Shown: piece after piece, positions 34,031 through 42,415 of the stretch
Position numbering within the stretch: position 1 is the first letter of the stretch
Layout of the letters: every line of letters starts with the position of its first letter
Source: Pseudaquabacterium inlustre
GTDB lineage: Bacteria; Pseudomonadota; Gammaproteobacteria; Burkholderiales; Burkholderiaceae_C
Length of the DNA stretch: 64,000 bases
Direction: 5' to 3'
Assembly: GCF_038066595.1 (NCBI RefSeq)
Contig: NZ_JBBUTH010000010.1
Span: 528,635 to 592,634 of the forward strand
Notes under the pieces: generated by a model
What the model saw: only the letters and a program-made list of their open reading frames with translations
Told to the model about the DNA's origin: nothing
Databases searched by the model: none
Program-made: the position numbers and the translations under genes

Positions 34031-34199
34031 CCTGGAAGCTCCGGGCCATACGGGCCAGTGCCGATTCTCGGCGCTTGGCGTGTGCGGCCCCCGCAATGCC
34101 CACCGTGTGACCGGCGCGCTGTCGCCAGGGTGTCGCAGGTCGGCCGGGTGGCTTTGCTAGCCTGCAGGCCGCCGATCCCGGCGCACAGGAGCAACGGAC

Positions 34200-34967
34200 A
34201 TGAGCGGTTTGCACAGGCTGGCGGGCAAGGTGGCGATCGTCACCGGAGCCGCCTCGGGCATCGGCGAGGCGACCGCCCGGCTGTTCGCCGACGAAGGCGC
34301 CACGGTGCTGGCGGTGGATCGTCCGGGCAGCGCCATCGACAGCGTGCATGCGGGGTGCGAGCGCATCGTGCCCCTGGCCCAGGACGTGAGCCTCGACGGC
34401 GCCGCCGAGGCCATCGTGGCGGCGGCGCTGCGGGCGGGTGACGGCGGCCTGGACATCCTGTTCAACAACGCCGGCGTTTCCGGGCGCAGCTTCGGCGAGG
34501 ACACCACCGACGAGGACTGGGACCGCATCTTCGCGGTCAACACGCGCGCGGTGTTCCGCCTGAGCCGGGCCGCCATTCCGGCGCTCAAGGCCCGCGCCGC
34601 GCTCACCGGGCGCGCGCGCATCGTCAACACCGCCTCGGTGATGGCCGAGCGCACCGACCTGGGCCTGTCGGCCTACACCGCCAGCAAGCACGCCGTGGCC
34701 GGTTTGAGCAAGACGCTGGCGCTGGAACTGGGCAAGTGGGGCATCACCGTCAACTACCTGCTGCCGGGCGCGATCTACACGGGCATGACCCGCGCCAGCT
34801 TCGACCAGGACCCCATCCGCGCGGTGTGGGAGAAGAAGGCCGCGCTGCGCCGCCTGGGCCAGCCCATCGACATGGCGCGCGCGGTGCTGCTGCTGGCCAG
34901 CGACGAGGCCGACTTCATCACCGGCCATGGCCTGGTGGCCGATGGCGGGCTGACGCTGCGCACCTGA
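34200..34967 (+). CDS. short-chain dehydrogenase/reductase
   Basis: A 255-residue classical SDR using NAD(P)H. Glycine motif TGAASGIGEA, NNAG motif in LDILFNNAGVSG, catalytic Ser in NTASVMAER and YTASK (Tyr and Lys), and the C-terminal FITGHGLVADGG substrate-loop end, all intact. Substrate unknown; SDRs in catabolic clusters usually oxidise a cis-diol, alcohol or beta-hydroxy acid. It lies between the divergent LysR gene and the GntR gene, 97 bases before the latter. Confidence 0.9.
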   Translation: MSGLHRLAGKVAIVTGAASGIGEATARLFADEGATVLAVDRPGSAIDSVHAGCERIVPLAQDVSLDGAAEAIVAAALRAGDGGLDILFNNAGVSGRSFGEDTTDEDWDRIFAVNTRAVFRLSRAAIPALKARAALTGRARIVNTASVMAERTDLGLSAYTASKHAVAGLSKTLALELGKWGITVNYLLPGAIYTGMTRASFDQDPIRAVWEKKAALRRLGQPIDMARAVLLLASDEADFITGHGLVADGGLTLRT

Positions 34968-35024
34968 CGGACGGGTGGCGAAGGCGGGCGCGGCGCCGTC
35001 CGGGTGATGTCGCTGGGCGGCGGG

Positions 35025-35039
35025 TTTTATATATATTCC
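35025..35039. promoter_or_regulatory. AT-rich box upstream of the GntR gene
   Basis: TTTTATATATATTCC lies 25 bases before the GntR ATG. Similar boxes (TTT[A/G]TATATA core) occur at 42298 and 42370 between the FAH operon and the aldehyde dehydrogenase gene. In a 70 % GC genome this is conspicuous; it may be operator, core promoter or both. Confidence 0.45.
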
Positions 35040-35064
35040 TTCGGCGCCGACTAGAATCCGTTGC

Positions 35065-35832
35065 ATGCCCCGAAAGCCGTCCGCCGCCGCGACGGATGCC
35101 GCCAGCGCATCCACCACCCTGACCACGCAGGTCCACGACCGCATCCGGGCCGACATCATCCGGGGCGATCTGCGGCCGGGGCAGAAGCTCAAGATCGCCG
35201 AGACGACGGCGCGATACGGCGTGGGTGCCATTCCCGTGCGCGAGGCGCTGTCGCGGCTGGCGATGAGCGGCTTCGTGGAGGTGCGCGACCAGCGCGGCTT
35301 CTATGTGCGCTCGGTGTCGGCCGCCGAACTGCAGGACCTGACGCGTGTGCGCGTGCTGGTCGAAGGCGCTGCGCTGCGCGAGGCCATTGCGCTGGGCGAT
35401 GCCGACTGGGAAGGCCGCGTCATCGGCGCGCTGCATGCCCTGTCGCGCCTGCAGCCCTACGAGGCCACGCCCGAGCGCAAGCTCGACATCCAGTGGGAGC
35501 GCCTGCACAACGACTTCCACCGCCAGTTGCTGTCGGCCTGCCGCTCGCCGTACCTGCTGCGCATGGCCGACGAGTTGCGCGACCTCACCACGCGCTACCG
35601 CCACATCTCGGTCAGTTCGCAGACCACCGTGTCGCGCGACGTCGCGGGTGAGCACCAGGCGATCGCCCAGGCCGCGGTGTCGCGCAAGCCGGATCTTGCG
35701 GTGGCCCTGCTGAGCGACCACACCGCCACGTCGTCGGAGATCGCGCTGACCGAGTTCGGCGCACACGCGGGGGCCTCGGCCGCGACGGTCGGGCTGGCGG
35801 CCTTGGCGGGCGAGATGCGCGCCTCGCGCTGA
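35065..35832 (+). CDS. GntR-family regulator, FCD type
   Basis: A 255-residue regulator. A GntR winged helix occupies about residues 22-88 (VHDRIRADIIRGDLRPGQKLKI, IPVREALSRLAMSGFVE), and an all-helical FCD ligand domain follows with metal-type histidines (HNDFHRQLLSACRSPYL, HQAIAQAAVSR). FCD regulators bind small organic acids and repress catabolic operons. It starts 97 bases after the SDR gene, and the next operon ends 60 bases beyond it in convergent orientation. Shared AT-rich boxes point to autoregulation and control of the 42266/42416 divergent promoters. Confidence 0.88.
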   Translation: MPRKPSAAATDAASASTTLTTQVHDRIRADIIRGDLRPGQKLKIAETTARYGVGAIPVREALSRLAMSGFVEVRDQRGFYVRSVSAAELQDLTRVRVLVEGAALREAIALGDADWEGRVIGALHALSRLQPYEATPERKLDIQWERLHNDFHRQLLSACRSPYLLRMADELRDLTTRYRHISVSSQTTVSRDVAGEHQAIAQAAVSRKPDLAVALLSDHTATSSEIALTEFGAHAGASAATVGLAALAGEMRASR

Positions 35833-35895
35833 GCGCGCGGGCGCGCCGTCTCGGCCGCGATCCCCACCCCGGCCACCGGCGGCCAGGCCGCGACC

Positions 35896-36624
35896 TCAGC
35901 CGTGCAGGTAGGCCTTCACCAGCGCATCGTCGGCCAGCAGGCGCGGCCAGTCGTCGGCGCCCACCTCGTGCACCATGCGGCCCACCGACATGACATAGCT
36001 GCGGTCGCTCAGGTCGGCGGCGATGCGGATGCTCTGCTCCACCAGCAGCAGGCTCAGGCCCCGGTCGCGCAGGCGGGTCAGCACGTTCAGGATGTCCTTC
36101 ACCACGATGGGCGCCAGGCCGGTGGTCAGTTCGTCCAGCACCAGCAGGTCGGGCTGCAGCAGCAGCGCACGGGCGATGGCCACCATCTGCTGCTGCCCGC
36201 CCGACAGCAGGCCCACCGGCGAGGCCAGGCGCTCGCGCACCACGGGGAACAATTCGAACACCTCGTCGCGCGTCAGGCGGCGGTGGCCCCGGCGTTGCCG
36301 CTCGCCGGTGGCCTCGGCGATGGCCAGGTTGTCGCGCACGCTCAGTTCGGGGAACAGGTGGCGGCCCTCCAGCACCACGGCGATGCCGCTGGCCTGGCGC
36401 CGGTGCGCCGGCACGGCGGTGACGTCGCGGCCGTCCATCATCACGCGGCCGGACATCGGCTGCACCAGGCCGCACAGGCAGGCCACCAGGGTGCTCTTGC
36501 CCGCGCCGTTGGCGCCGATGATGGACACGATCTCGCCGCGCGCCACGTGCAGGCTGGCGCCGTGCACCACGGGCACGCCGGCATAGCCGGCGCGCAGATT
36601 GTCGACCACCAGCATGGGGTTCAT
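35896..36624 (-). CDS. livF: branched-chain-type ABC transporter ATPase LivF
   Basis: A 242-residue ATPase of the HAAT (branched-chain amino acid/urea/amide/aromatic acid) class. Walker A GANGAGKS, signature LLSGGQQQMVAIARAL, Walker B LLVLDELTTGLAP. The ATG lies one base after the stop of the LivG gene (TGA-A-ATG), so they are coupled. This is the last gene of the seven-gene operon 42266-35896. Note that Walker B reads DELT, where most ABC ATPases have DEPT/DEPS. Confidence 0.9.
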   Translation of the reverse strand: MNPMLVVDNLRAGYAGVPVVHGASLHVARGEIVSIIGANGAGKSTLVACLCGLVQPMSGRVMMDGRDVTAVPAHRRQASGIAVVLEGRHLFPELSVRDNLAIAEATGERQRRGHRRLTRDEVFELFPVVRERLASPVGLLSGGQQQMVAIARALLLQPDLLVLDELTTGLAPIVVKDILNVLTRLRDRGLSLLLVEQSIRIAADLSDRSYVMSVGRMVHEVGADDWPRLLADDALVKAYLHG

Positions 36625-36625
36625 T

Positions 36626-37393
36626 TCAGGCTCCCAGGTAGGCATCGCGCACGCGCGGGTTGGCCTGGATGTCGGCCATGTCACCGGTGGCGATGATGTC
36701 GCCGAAGTACAGGACGTTGACCTCATGGGCCACGGTCATCAGCCCCATGTCGTGCGAGACGAGCAGGATGGTCATGCCCTCGGCATTGAGCTGCACGATC
36801 CACTCGCGCAGCGTGTCGATCTCCGGCGCGCTCAGGCCCGACGAAGGTTCGTCCAGCATCAGCAGCCGGGGCTGGCCCACGCAGGCCCGCGCCAGCTCCA
36901 CCATGCGCATCTGGCCGGCCGGCAGCGTGCCGGCTGGCCGGTCAAGCAGCGGGGTCAGCCCGAAGCGCCGGGCCATCGCGCGGCCATCGGCCTCCAGGCG
37001 GTCCAGGTCGCGCCGGCAGGCCGCCAGGCGCAGCATGTCGGCCAGCGGGCCGCTGCGCACGTGCCGGTAGCCGCCCACCATCAGGTTCTCCAGCACCGTG
37101 AGCTGGCGGAATACCTGCGGCGCCTGGAAGGTGCGCACCATGCCCCGCAGCGCACGCTGCCGCACCGAGGCACCGGTGATGTCCTCGCCCGCGAACTGCA
37201 CCGTGCCTGTCGCGGGCCGCAAGTAGCCCGACAGGATGTTGAAGCAGGTGGTCTTGCCGCTGCCGTTCGGCCCGATCAGTCCGGTGATCGAGCCCTGCGG
37301 CACCTGGAAGCTCACGTCACGCAGCACCTTCAGGCCCCCGAAGGCATGGCCCAGGCCCTGCGACGCCAACAGCACGGGGTGCATGGCGCTCAT
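36626..37393 (-). CDS. livG: branched-chain-type ABC transporter ATPase LivG
   Basis: A 255-residue ATPase partner of LivF. Motifs: FGGLKVLRDVSFQVPQGSITGLIGPNGSGKTTCFN region with Walker A GPNGSGKT near residue 40, PAGQMRMVELARACV as the signature (LPAGQ where LSGGQ is usual) and LLMLDEPSSGLS as Walker B. The start overlaps the LivM stop by 4 bases. It heads the ATPase pair of an ABC importer that probably brings in the aromatic or amide-type substrate of this cluster. Confidence 0.9.
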   Translation of the reverse strand: MSAMHPVLLASQGLGHAFGGLKVLRDVSFQVPQGSITGLIGPNGSGKTTCFNILSGYLRPATGTVQFAGEDITGASVRQRALRGMVRTFQAPQVFRQLTVLENLMVGGYRHVRSGPLADMLRLAACRRDLDRLEADGRAMARRFGLTPLLDRPAGTLPAGQMRMVELARACVGQPRLLMLDEPSSGLSAPEIDTLREWIVQLNAEGMTILLVSHDMGLMTVAHEVNVLYFGDIIATGDMADIQANPRVRDAYLGA

Positions 37394-38367
37394 GCGGCCT
37401 CCTTGGGTTCTGCGGCGGGCAGGTCAGGCTGGCGGCGCAGGGCCGCGAAGTGGGCCCGGCTGGCCAGCCCGGTCAGGCCGTTCGGCAGGAAGCAGACCAC
37501 CCCCACCAGCGAGAGCCCGAACAGCACGCGGTGGATGTCGCCGAAGGCGCTGAGCAGTTCGGGCACGAAAGTCAGGAACAGCGCGCCCAGCACCACACCC
37601 CAGACCGAGTGGGCACCGGCGATCACCGGGATCAGCAGGAACATGATGGAGCGCTCGACGCCGAAACTGGCATGGTTGATGAACGACAGGTAGTAGGCAT
37701 ACAGCGATCCCGCCAGCGCCCCCAGGCCGGCTGACAGCACGAACATGAAGACCTTGATGCCGTGCATCTGCACGGCCAGGCCCTCGGCCGCGGCGGGGGC
37801 GTCGCGCATCGCGCGCATGGCCAGGCCCATGCGGCCGCGCACCAGGTTGGCGGCCAGCCACAGCACGCCCAGCGCCACGCACCACACCAGGCCGTAGAAG
37901 CGGGTTGGCGTGTCGAAGGCCCAGGTGCCCAGGTGCAGCTTGGGGATGCCGCTGATGCCCAGCTCGCCGCCGGTCCAGTCGTCCAGCTCCAGCATCAGCG
38001 CCGTGCCGATCAGGCCGATGGCCAGCGTGGCCAGCGCCAGGAAGAAGCCGTTCAGGCGCAGGATGGGCCAGCCGATCAGCAGGGCCAGCCCGCCGGCCAG
38101 CGCCATGCCCACCGGGATGTCCAGCCCCATCGGCCAGCCGAAGTGGGTGCTGAGGATGGCCGTTGTGAAGGCGCCGATGCCGAAGAACAGCGACTGCGCC
38201 AGGTTCAGGATGCCGCACTGGCCCAGCAGCAGCGACACCCCCAGCCCGGCGATGGCGTGGATGCCGGCCAGCACCAGCAGGTCCATCCAGTGGCGCTCCA
38301 GCGCGAAGGGCAGGGCGATGGCGGTCAGGGCCGCCAGTACGCTCAGAAAGCGGGTTGGGTGGTTCAT
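37390..38367 (-). CDS. livM: branched-chain-type ABC permease LivM
   Basis: A 325-residue permease with about nine helices. The family stretch LGQCGILNLAQSLFFGIGAFTTAIL and MRAMRDAPAAAEGLAVQMHGIKVFMFVLSAGLGALAGSLYA are standard for LivM. The ATG (38367) follows directly after the LivH stop region. It forms the channel with LivH. Confidence 0.9.
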   Translation of the reverse strand: MNHPTRFLSVLAALTAIALPFALERHWMDLLVLAGIHAIAGLGVSLLLGQCGILNLAQSLFFGIGAFTTAILSTHFGWPMGLDIPVGMALAGGLALLIGWPILRLNGFFLALATLAIGLIGTALMLELDDWTGGELGISGIPKLHLGTWAFDTPTRFYGLVWCVALGVLWLAANLVRGRMGLAMRAMRDAPAAAEGLAVQMHGIKVFMFVLSAGLGALAGSLYAYYLSFINHASFGVERSIMFLLIPVIAGAHSVWGVVLGALFLTFVPELLSAFGDIHRVLFGLSLVGVVCFLPNGLTGLASRAHFAALRRQPDLPAAEPKEAA

Positions 38368-38369
38368 GC

Positions 38370-39275
38370 TCAACCCCCCACCCGGCCGGCGCGGCCCAGG
38401 ATGCCGTACGGCATCAGCAGCATGATCAGGATCAGCAGGGCCATCGCCACCACCTCCTTGTAGCCCGAGGGAAACACCACCAGCGCCAGCGACTCCACCA
38501 GGCCCAGCACCAGCCCGCCGACGATGGCGCCGAAGGGGTTGACCAGGCCGCCCAGGATGGCCGCCGCGAAGCCCTTGAGGGTGAGCGCGATGCCCATGTG
38601 GTAATTCATGGCCGTGAGCGGCGTGACCAGGATGCCGGCGATGGCGCCCAGCCCGCCGCCCAGCAAGAAGGTGAGGCGGCGGCAGGCCGCCACATCCACA
38701 CCCACCGTGGCGGCGCCCGGCGCGTCGCTGGAGGCAGCCGTGATCGACAGGCCCAGCAGCGTGTGGCGATAGAACCAGCGCAGCGCCAGCACCACCACCG
38801 CGGCAATGGCCACCAGCCACAGCGCATGGGTGCGCACCGTGGCCGCACCCAGCTCGACGATGCCTTCGCCGCCGAGTGCCGGCAGCAGGTGCGCGCTGCG
38901 ACCGCCGAAGTACAGCGCCGCCGCCGACAGCGTGAAGGCCAGGCCGATGGTCAGCAGCAGGAAGCTCTCCTCGTTGGCGCCGCGCCGCAGCATCGGCCGC
39001 ACGAAGGCCCAGTCGATGAACAGGCCGGTGAGGGCGCCGCTGGCCACGCCAGCGGCCATGGCCGCAGGGTAGGGCCAGCCCAGGCGCTGCAGGCACAGCA
39101 CCGCCATCAGCGCGCCCACCACGGCGAACTCGCCCTGCGTGACGTTGATGATGCGGGCGCCCTTGAACACCACCGCCAGGCCCAGCCCGATCAGCGCGTA
39201 GACGCTGCCGTTGGTGATGCCCGAGGCCACGGCCTGGCTGAAGAGTGCCGCGTTCATGGCGCTGCCCATTGCCAT
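38370..39275 (-). CDS. livH: branched-chain-type ABC permease LivH
   Basis: A permease of up to 301 residues with about eight helices: ITNGSVYALIGLGLAVVFKGARIINVTQGEFAVVGA is diagnostic, followed by LLTIGLAFTLSAAAL and FAAAILGGLVNPFGAIVGGLVLGLVE. Two close in-frame ATG codons (39275 and 39257) are possible starts; the longer one leaves a 9-base gap to the preceding gene. It works with LivM. Confidence 0.88.
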   Translation of the reverse strand: MAMGSAMNAALFSQAVASGITNGSVYALIGLGLAVVFKGARIINVTQGEFAVVGALMAVLCLQRLGWPYPAAMAAGVASGALTGLFIDWAFVRPMLRRGANEESFLLLTIGLAFTLSAAALYFGGRSAHLLPALGGEGIVELGAATVRTHALWLVAIAAVVVLALRWFYRHTLLGLSITAASSDAPGAATVGVDVAACRRLTFLLGGGLGAIAGILVTPLTAMNYHMGIALTLKGFAAAILGGLVNPFGAIVGGLVLGLVESLALVVFPSGYKEVVAMALLILIMLLMPYGILGRAGRVGG

Positions 39276-39284
39276 GTCGCCATG

Positions 39285-40421
39285 TCAGGGCGCCGACCGG
39301 TACTTCAGCCGGCTGAACTTGCCGTTCTGGTACCGCGAGTACACGAAGCTGCCCACCTTCAGCCCGCCCATGTCAGGCGCCGCCAGGTCGTAGCTGGCCA
39401 GCACGCCGGCCTGGGGCGAGCGCATGGCCGTGCACAGCGCCTCGCCGCTGGCGTCGGGGCCGGCCTTCTGCAGCGCACGCACCAGGATCTGCACGGCATC
39501 GAAGCCCACCGCGTCGAAGTTCTTCGGCAGCCGGCCGTACTCCTTCTGGAAGGCATCGACGAAGGCCTGCTGGTGCGGCAGCGGCTCCTCGGCCACCAGG
39601 AAGTCGGCGAACACCACGCCCTCGGCGCCGTCGCCCATGGCCTTGACCACGTCGTAGGGCGCCGATGGGTGGGCGGCGATCACCGGCACCGTGACCTTCA
39701 TCTGCCGCACGCTGCGGAACGGTGTGGGGCTGGAGGCCACCACCAGGATGGCCTCGGGCTCGGCGCTGCGCAGCTTGGCGGCCTGGGGCGTGGCATCGGT
39801 GGCGCCCAGGTCCACCTTCTCCACACCGACGAAGCTGACGCCGTACTCGCCCGCCAGCGCCTTGAGGCTGGCCGCCACCGGCGCGCCGAAGCCGGTGTCG
39901 TGCAGGATGGCCAGCTTGCGCAGCTTCAGTTCGCGCACCGCGTACTCCAGCAGGCTGCGGGCATTGAGCTCCTGCGCCGGCGTGAGGTGGAACACGCAGG
40001 GGCGCTCGCGTTCCACCGCCGGGCCCAGGCCGGTGAAGGCCAGCTGCGGCAGCTTGCGCGTGGCGGTGATGCCGCCCATGGCCACCGTGGCGGCAATGCC
40101 GCTGGAGCCCAGCAGCGCCCGCACCTGGCGGTTGAAGACCAGGTTGTTGGTCTTGCTGAGCGCGCCATCGGCGCTGCTGGCATCGTCCTCGATCAGCGCC
40201 TCCAGCGGCCGGCCCTGCACGCCGCCGGCAGCGTTGACCTGCTTGACGGCCAGCGCGATGCCGTCGCGCTCGGGCTGGCCGGCCACGGCCAGCGGGCCGG
40301 TCAGTGAGAGCACGGCCCCCACGCGGATCGGGTTGGCGGCCGGCTGGGCCAGCGCCGGCTGCGCGGCTGCGGTGGCGGCTGCCGCCAGCAGGCCGAGTGT
40401 GGCCCGGAGTGTGTGTCGCAT
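39285..40421 (-). CDS. branched-chain-type ABC substrate-binding protein
   Basis: A 378-residue periplasmic receptor of the LivJ/LivK (type I) fold. Signal peptide RHTLRATLGLLAAAATAAAQPALA, then IRVGAVLSLTGPLAVAGQPERDGIALAVKQVN, LIEDDASSADGALSKTNNLV and the late SPQAGVLASYDL. The start was chosen so that GGAGACATGCAC precedes it at proper distance; an ATG six bases upstream sits too close to that site. The receptor belongs with LivHMGF and the ring-cleavage enzymes, so the ligand is likely an aromatic or heteroaromatic acid, as for other HAAT systems next to catabolic genes. Confidence 0.88.
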   Translation of the reverse strand: MRHTLRATLGLLAAAATAAAQPALAQPAANPIRVGAVLSLTGPLAVAGQPERDGIALAVKQVNAAGGVQGRPLEALIEDDASSADGALSKTNNLVFNRQVRALLGSSGIAATVAMGGITATRKLPQLAFTGLGPAVERERPCVFHLTPAQELNARSLLEYAVRELKLRKLAILHDTGFGAPVAASLKALAGEYGVSFVGVEKVDLGATDATPQAAKLRSAEPEAILVVASSPTPFRSVRQMKVTVPVIAAHPSAPYDVVKAMGDGAEGVVFADFLVAEEPLPHQQAFVDAFQKEYGRLPKNFDAVGFDAVQILVRALQKAGPDASGEALCTAMRSPQAGVLASYDLAAPDMGGLKVGSFVYSRYQNGKFSRLKYRSAP

Positions 40422-40449
40422 GTGCATGTCTCCTGCGTGGGTGCGGGCC

Positions 40450-41394
40450 TCAGCCCTGGCGGGTCTGCTGGAAGAAGGTGTCGGGCACCGGGGGGCCCCA
40501 GGTCCACAGCTGGTCGTTGGTGGCCTCCACCGTGGTGGCTGGCACCGCGCTGTCGTAGAGGTCGCCGTCGGCGTAGTGCTCGATGCGCATGCCGTCGGGG
40601 TCCCACCAGTAATCGAACACCTGGCTGCCCAGCACATGGCGGCCCACGCCCCAGTGGTGCGCATGGCCGCGGCTGCGCATCCACTCGTGGGCCATGTGCA
40701 CGGCGTCGATGTCCTGCATCTCGAACGAGATGTGGTGCGTGCCGGCCCGCTCGCCCGCCGCGATCAGGAAGCTGTGGTGGTCGCTGGGCGTGCTGCCCAG
40801 GTCGCAGCGCATGAAGAAGCCCAGGTACTGGTCTTTCGCGCCGGGTACCAGCAGTGCATCGGAGACGATCATGCCCAGGTGGCGTTGCGCCCAGTCGCGC
40901 GCGGCCACCGGGTCGGGCACGGTCAGCGCGGCGTGTCCCAGGCGCAGCACGTCCAGCCGCGCCTCGGGGCGCTGCGGGCGGTTGACGCGGTGCTTCTGCA
41001 GCCCGTGGTTGATGGCCAGCGGATCGCGCATCGGCAGCGGTGCCAGGGCCTCGATGCCATGCACCAGTTCCAGCGGCAGGCCGCCGGCCATCGTGACGCG
41101 CACGCGCCGGCCGCCACCGGGGGCGTCCAGGTCCTCGATCGGCGAGGCGCCGGGTATGCGCGCGGCCTGTTCCAGGTCAGCGGCGTGCGCCAGCCGCAGG
41201 CCCACCGCCTGCAGCCCCACCGGCGCGGCCGGGTCGGCCACGTAGATGTAGGCGTGCGGCCCGGCGCCGCGGAAGTAGCGCCGCCCGCCTTGCGTGGCCA
41301 GTGGCAGCAGGCCGAAGTCGGCCATGAAGGCGGTGGTGCGGTCGAGATCGCCCACGCCGTAGACCACGTACTGGATGTCCTGTACCTTGAGCAT
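40450..41394 (-). CDS. type I extradiol ring-cleavage dioxygenase (VOC fold)
   Basis: A 314-residue two-domain VOC protein like catechol/biphenyldiol 2,3-dioxygenases. The 2-His-1-Glu iron site can be read: H154 (RLGHAALTV), H220/H221 (GTHHISFE) and E272 (RIEHYAD), plus the acid-base His at DHHSF (about 206/207) and Tyr262 in FDYWWDPDGMRIE. All catalytic positions are present, so it should open a vicinal-diol ring in an oxygen-dependent way. The start follows CAGGGGACACCG. The FAH-family gene directly upstream would process the ring-cleavage product. Confidence 0.85.
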   Translation of the reverse strand: MLKVQDIQYVVYGVGDLDRTTAFMADFGLLPLATQGGRRYFRGAGPHAYIYVADPAAPVGLQAVGLRLAHAADLEQAARIPGASPIEDLDAPGGGRRVRVTMAGGLPLELVHGIEALAPLPMRDPLAINHGLQKHRVNRPQRPEARLDVLRLGHAALTVPDPVAARDWAQRHLGMIVSDALLVPGAKDQYLGFFMRCDLGSTPSDHHSFLIAAGERAGTHHISFEMQDIDAVHMAHEWMRSRGHAHHWGVGRHVLGSQVFDYWWDPDGMRIEHYADGDLYDSAVPATTVEATNDQLWTWGPPVPDTFFQQTRQG

Positions 41395-41423
41395 CGGTGT
41401 CCCCTGGTGTGGCATCGGGCGCT

Positions 41424-42266
41424 TCAGCTGCCGCGCACGCGCTGGGTCTGGCGGCCCAGGCCTTCGACTTCCAGCGTCACCACGTCGCCGGGCTGCAGGT
41501 AGACCGGCGGCTTCATGCCGTAGGCCACACCGGCAGGGGTGCCGGTGATCACCAGGTCGCCCGGCTCCAGCCTGAAGAAGCCGGTCAGGTGCTCGATCAG
41601 CCAGGCCACGCCGAACAGCATGTCGCGCGTGCTGCCGTCCTGCCGCGTAATGCCGTTGACCTGGAGGTTCAGCCGCAGGTTCTGCGGATCGGGCACCTCG
41701 TCGCGCGTCACCAGCCAGGGCCCCACCGGGCCGAAGGTGGGCGGGCTCTTGCCCTTCACGAACTGGCCGCCGCGCTGCAGCTGCCACTCGCGCTCGGACA
41801 CGTCGTTGGCGGTGAAGTAGCCGGCCACGTAGTCCAGCGCCCGAGCCTTGGGTACCTGGTAGGCGGGCTTGCCGATCACGAAGCCCAGTTCCACCTCCCA
41901 ATCCACGCCCTTGGAGCCCGGCGGGATCACGATGTCGTCGTTGGCGCCGCCAATGCAGGTGATCGACTTGTTGAAGACGATCGGCTCTTTGGGCACGGCC
42001 ATGCTGGCCTCCTCGGCATGCAGCGCGTAGTTCACGCCCACGGCGATGAACTGGCGCGTGCCTGCCACCGGCGCGCCCAGGCGCGGCTGGCCGGCCACCA
42101 GCGGCAGCTTCTCGGGATCGATGGCGCGCAGCTGGTTCAGCGCCTCGTCCGACAGCAGCTCGGGCGTGATGTCCCGCAGCAGCGGGCTGAGGGCGCGGAT
42201 GCGGCCCTGCGCATCCAGCAGTCCCGGCAGTTCCTGGCCTGCGGGGCCGTATCGAAGCAGCTTCAT
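41424..42266 (-). CDS. fumarylacetoacetate hydrolase family protein (copy 1)
   Basis: A 280-residue FAH-fold enzyme hydrolysing C-C bonds in, decarboxylating or hydrating a ring-cleavage product. Diagnostic motifs: FIAVGVNYALHAEE, ITCIGGANDDIVIPPGSKGVDWEVELGFVIG (metal Glu residues), GYFTANDVSEREWQLQRGGQFVKGKS and PGDLVITGTPAGVAYG. It is the first gene of the operon ending with livF and is transcribed divergently from the aldehyde dehydrogenase. A second, distant paralogue lies at 46382. Confidence 0.88.
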   Translation of the reverse strand: MKLLRYGPAGQELPGLLDAQGRIRALSPLLRDITPELLSDEALNQLRAIDPEKLPLVAGQPRLGAPVAGTRQFIAVGVNYALHAEEASMAVPKEPIVFNKSITCIGGANDDIVIPPGSKGVDWEVELGFVIGKPAYQVPKARALDYVAGYFTANDVSEREWQLQRGGQFVKGKSPPTFGPVGPWLVTRDEVPDPQNLRLNLQVNGITRQDGSTRDMLFGVAWLIEHLTGFFRLEPGDLVITGTPAGVAYGMKPPVYLQPGDVVTLEVEGLGRQTQRVRGS

Positions 42267-42297
42267 GGCAGACAGTCCTTTCGTCGTCTTGCGGAGT

Positions 42298-42384
42298 GTT
42301 TATATATTTTTCTCCGATACGACACCGAGAAGCGAGCGGTGTAAACCCTTAAATATCGACAAAGCGCAGTTTGTATATATTTAT
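42298..42384. promoter_or_regulatory. divergent control region with two AT-rich boxes
   Basis: GTTTATATATTTTTC (42298-42312) lies 32 bases from the FAH ATG, and GTTTGTATATATTTA (42369-42383) 33 bases from the dehydrogenase ATG: a nearly symmetric layout. Both resemble the box before the GntR gene (35025-35039). Confidence 0.5.
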
Positions 42385-42415
42385 GGTCATGCACCACCGA
42401 CCCCAAGGCAGACCC

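Noticed and set aside
37390..39096. 568-aa frame joining LivM with an N-terminal extension
   Set aside because: The extension is the shifted reading of livH; LivM has its own ATG at 38367.
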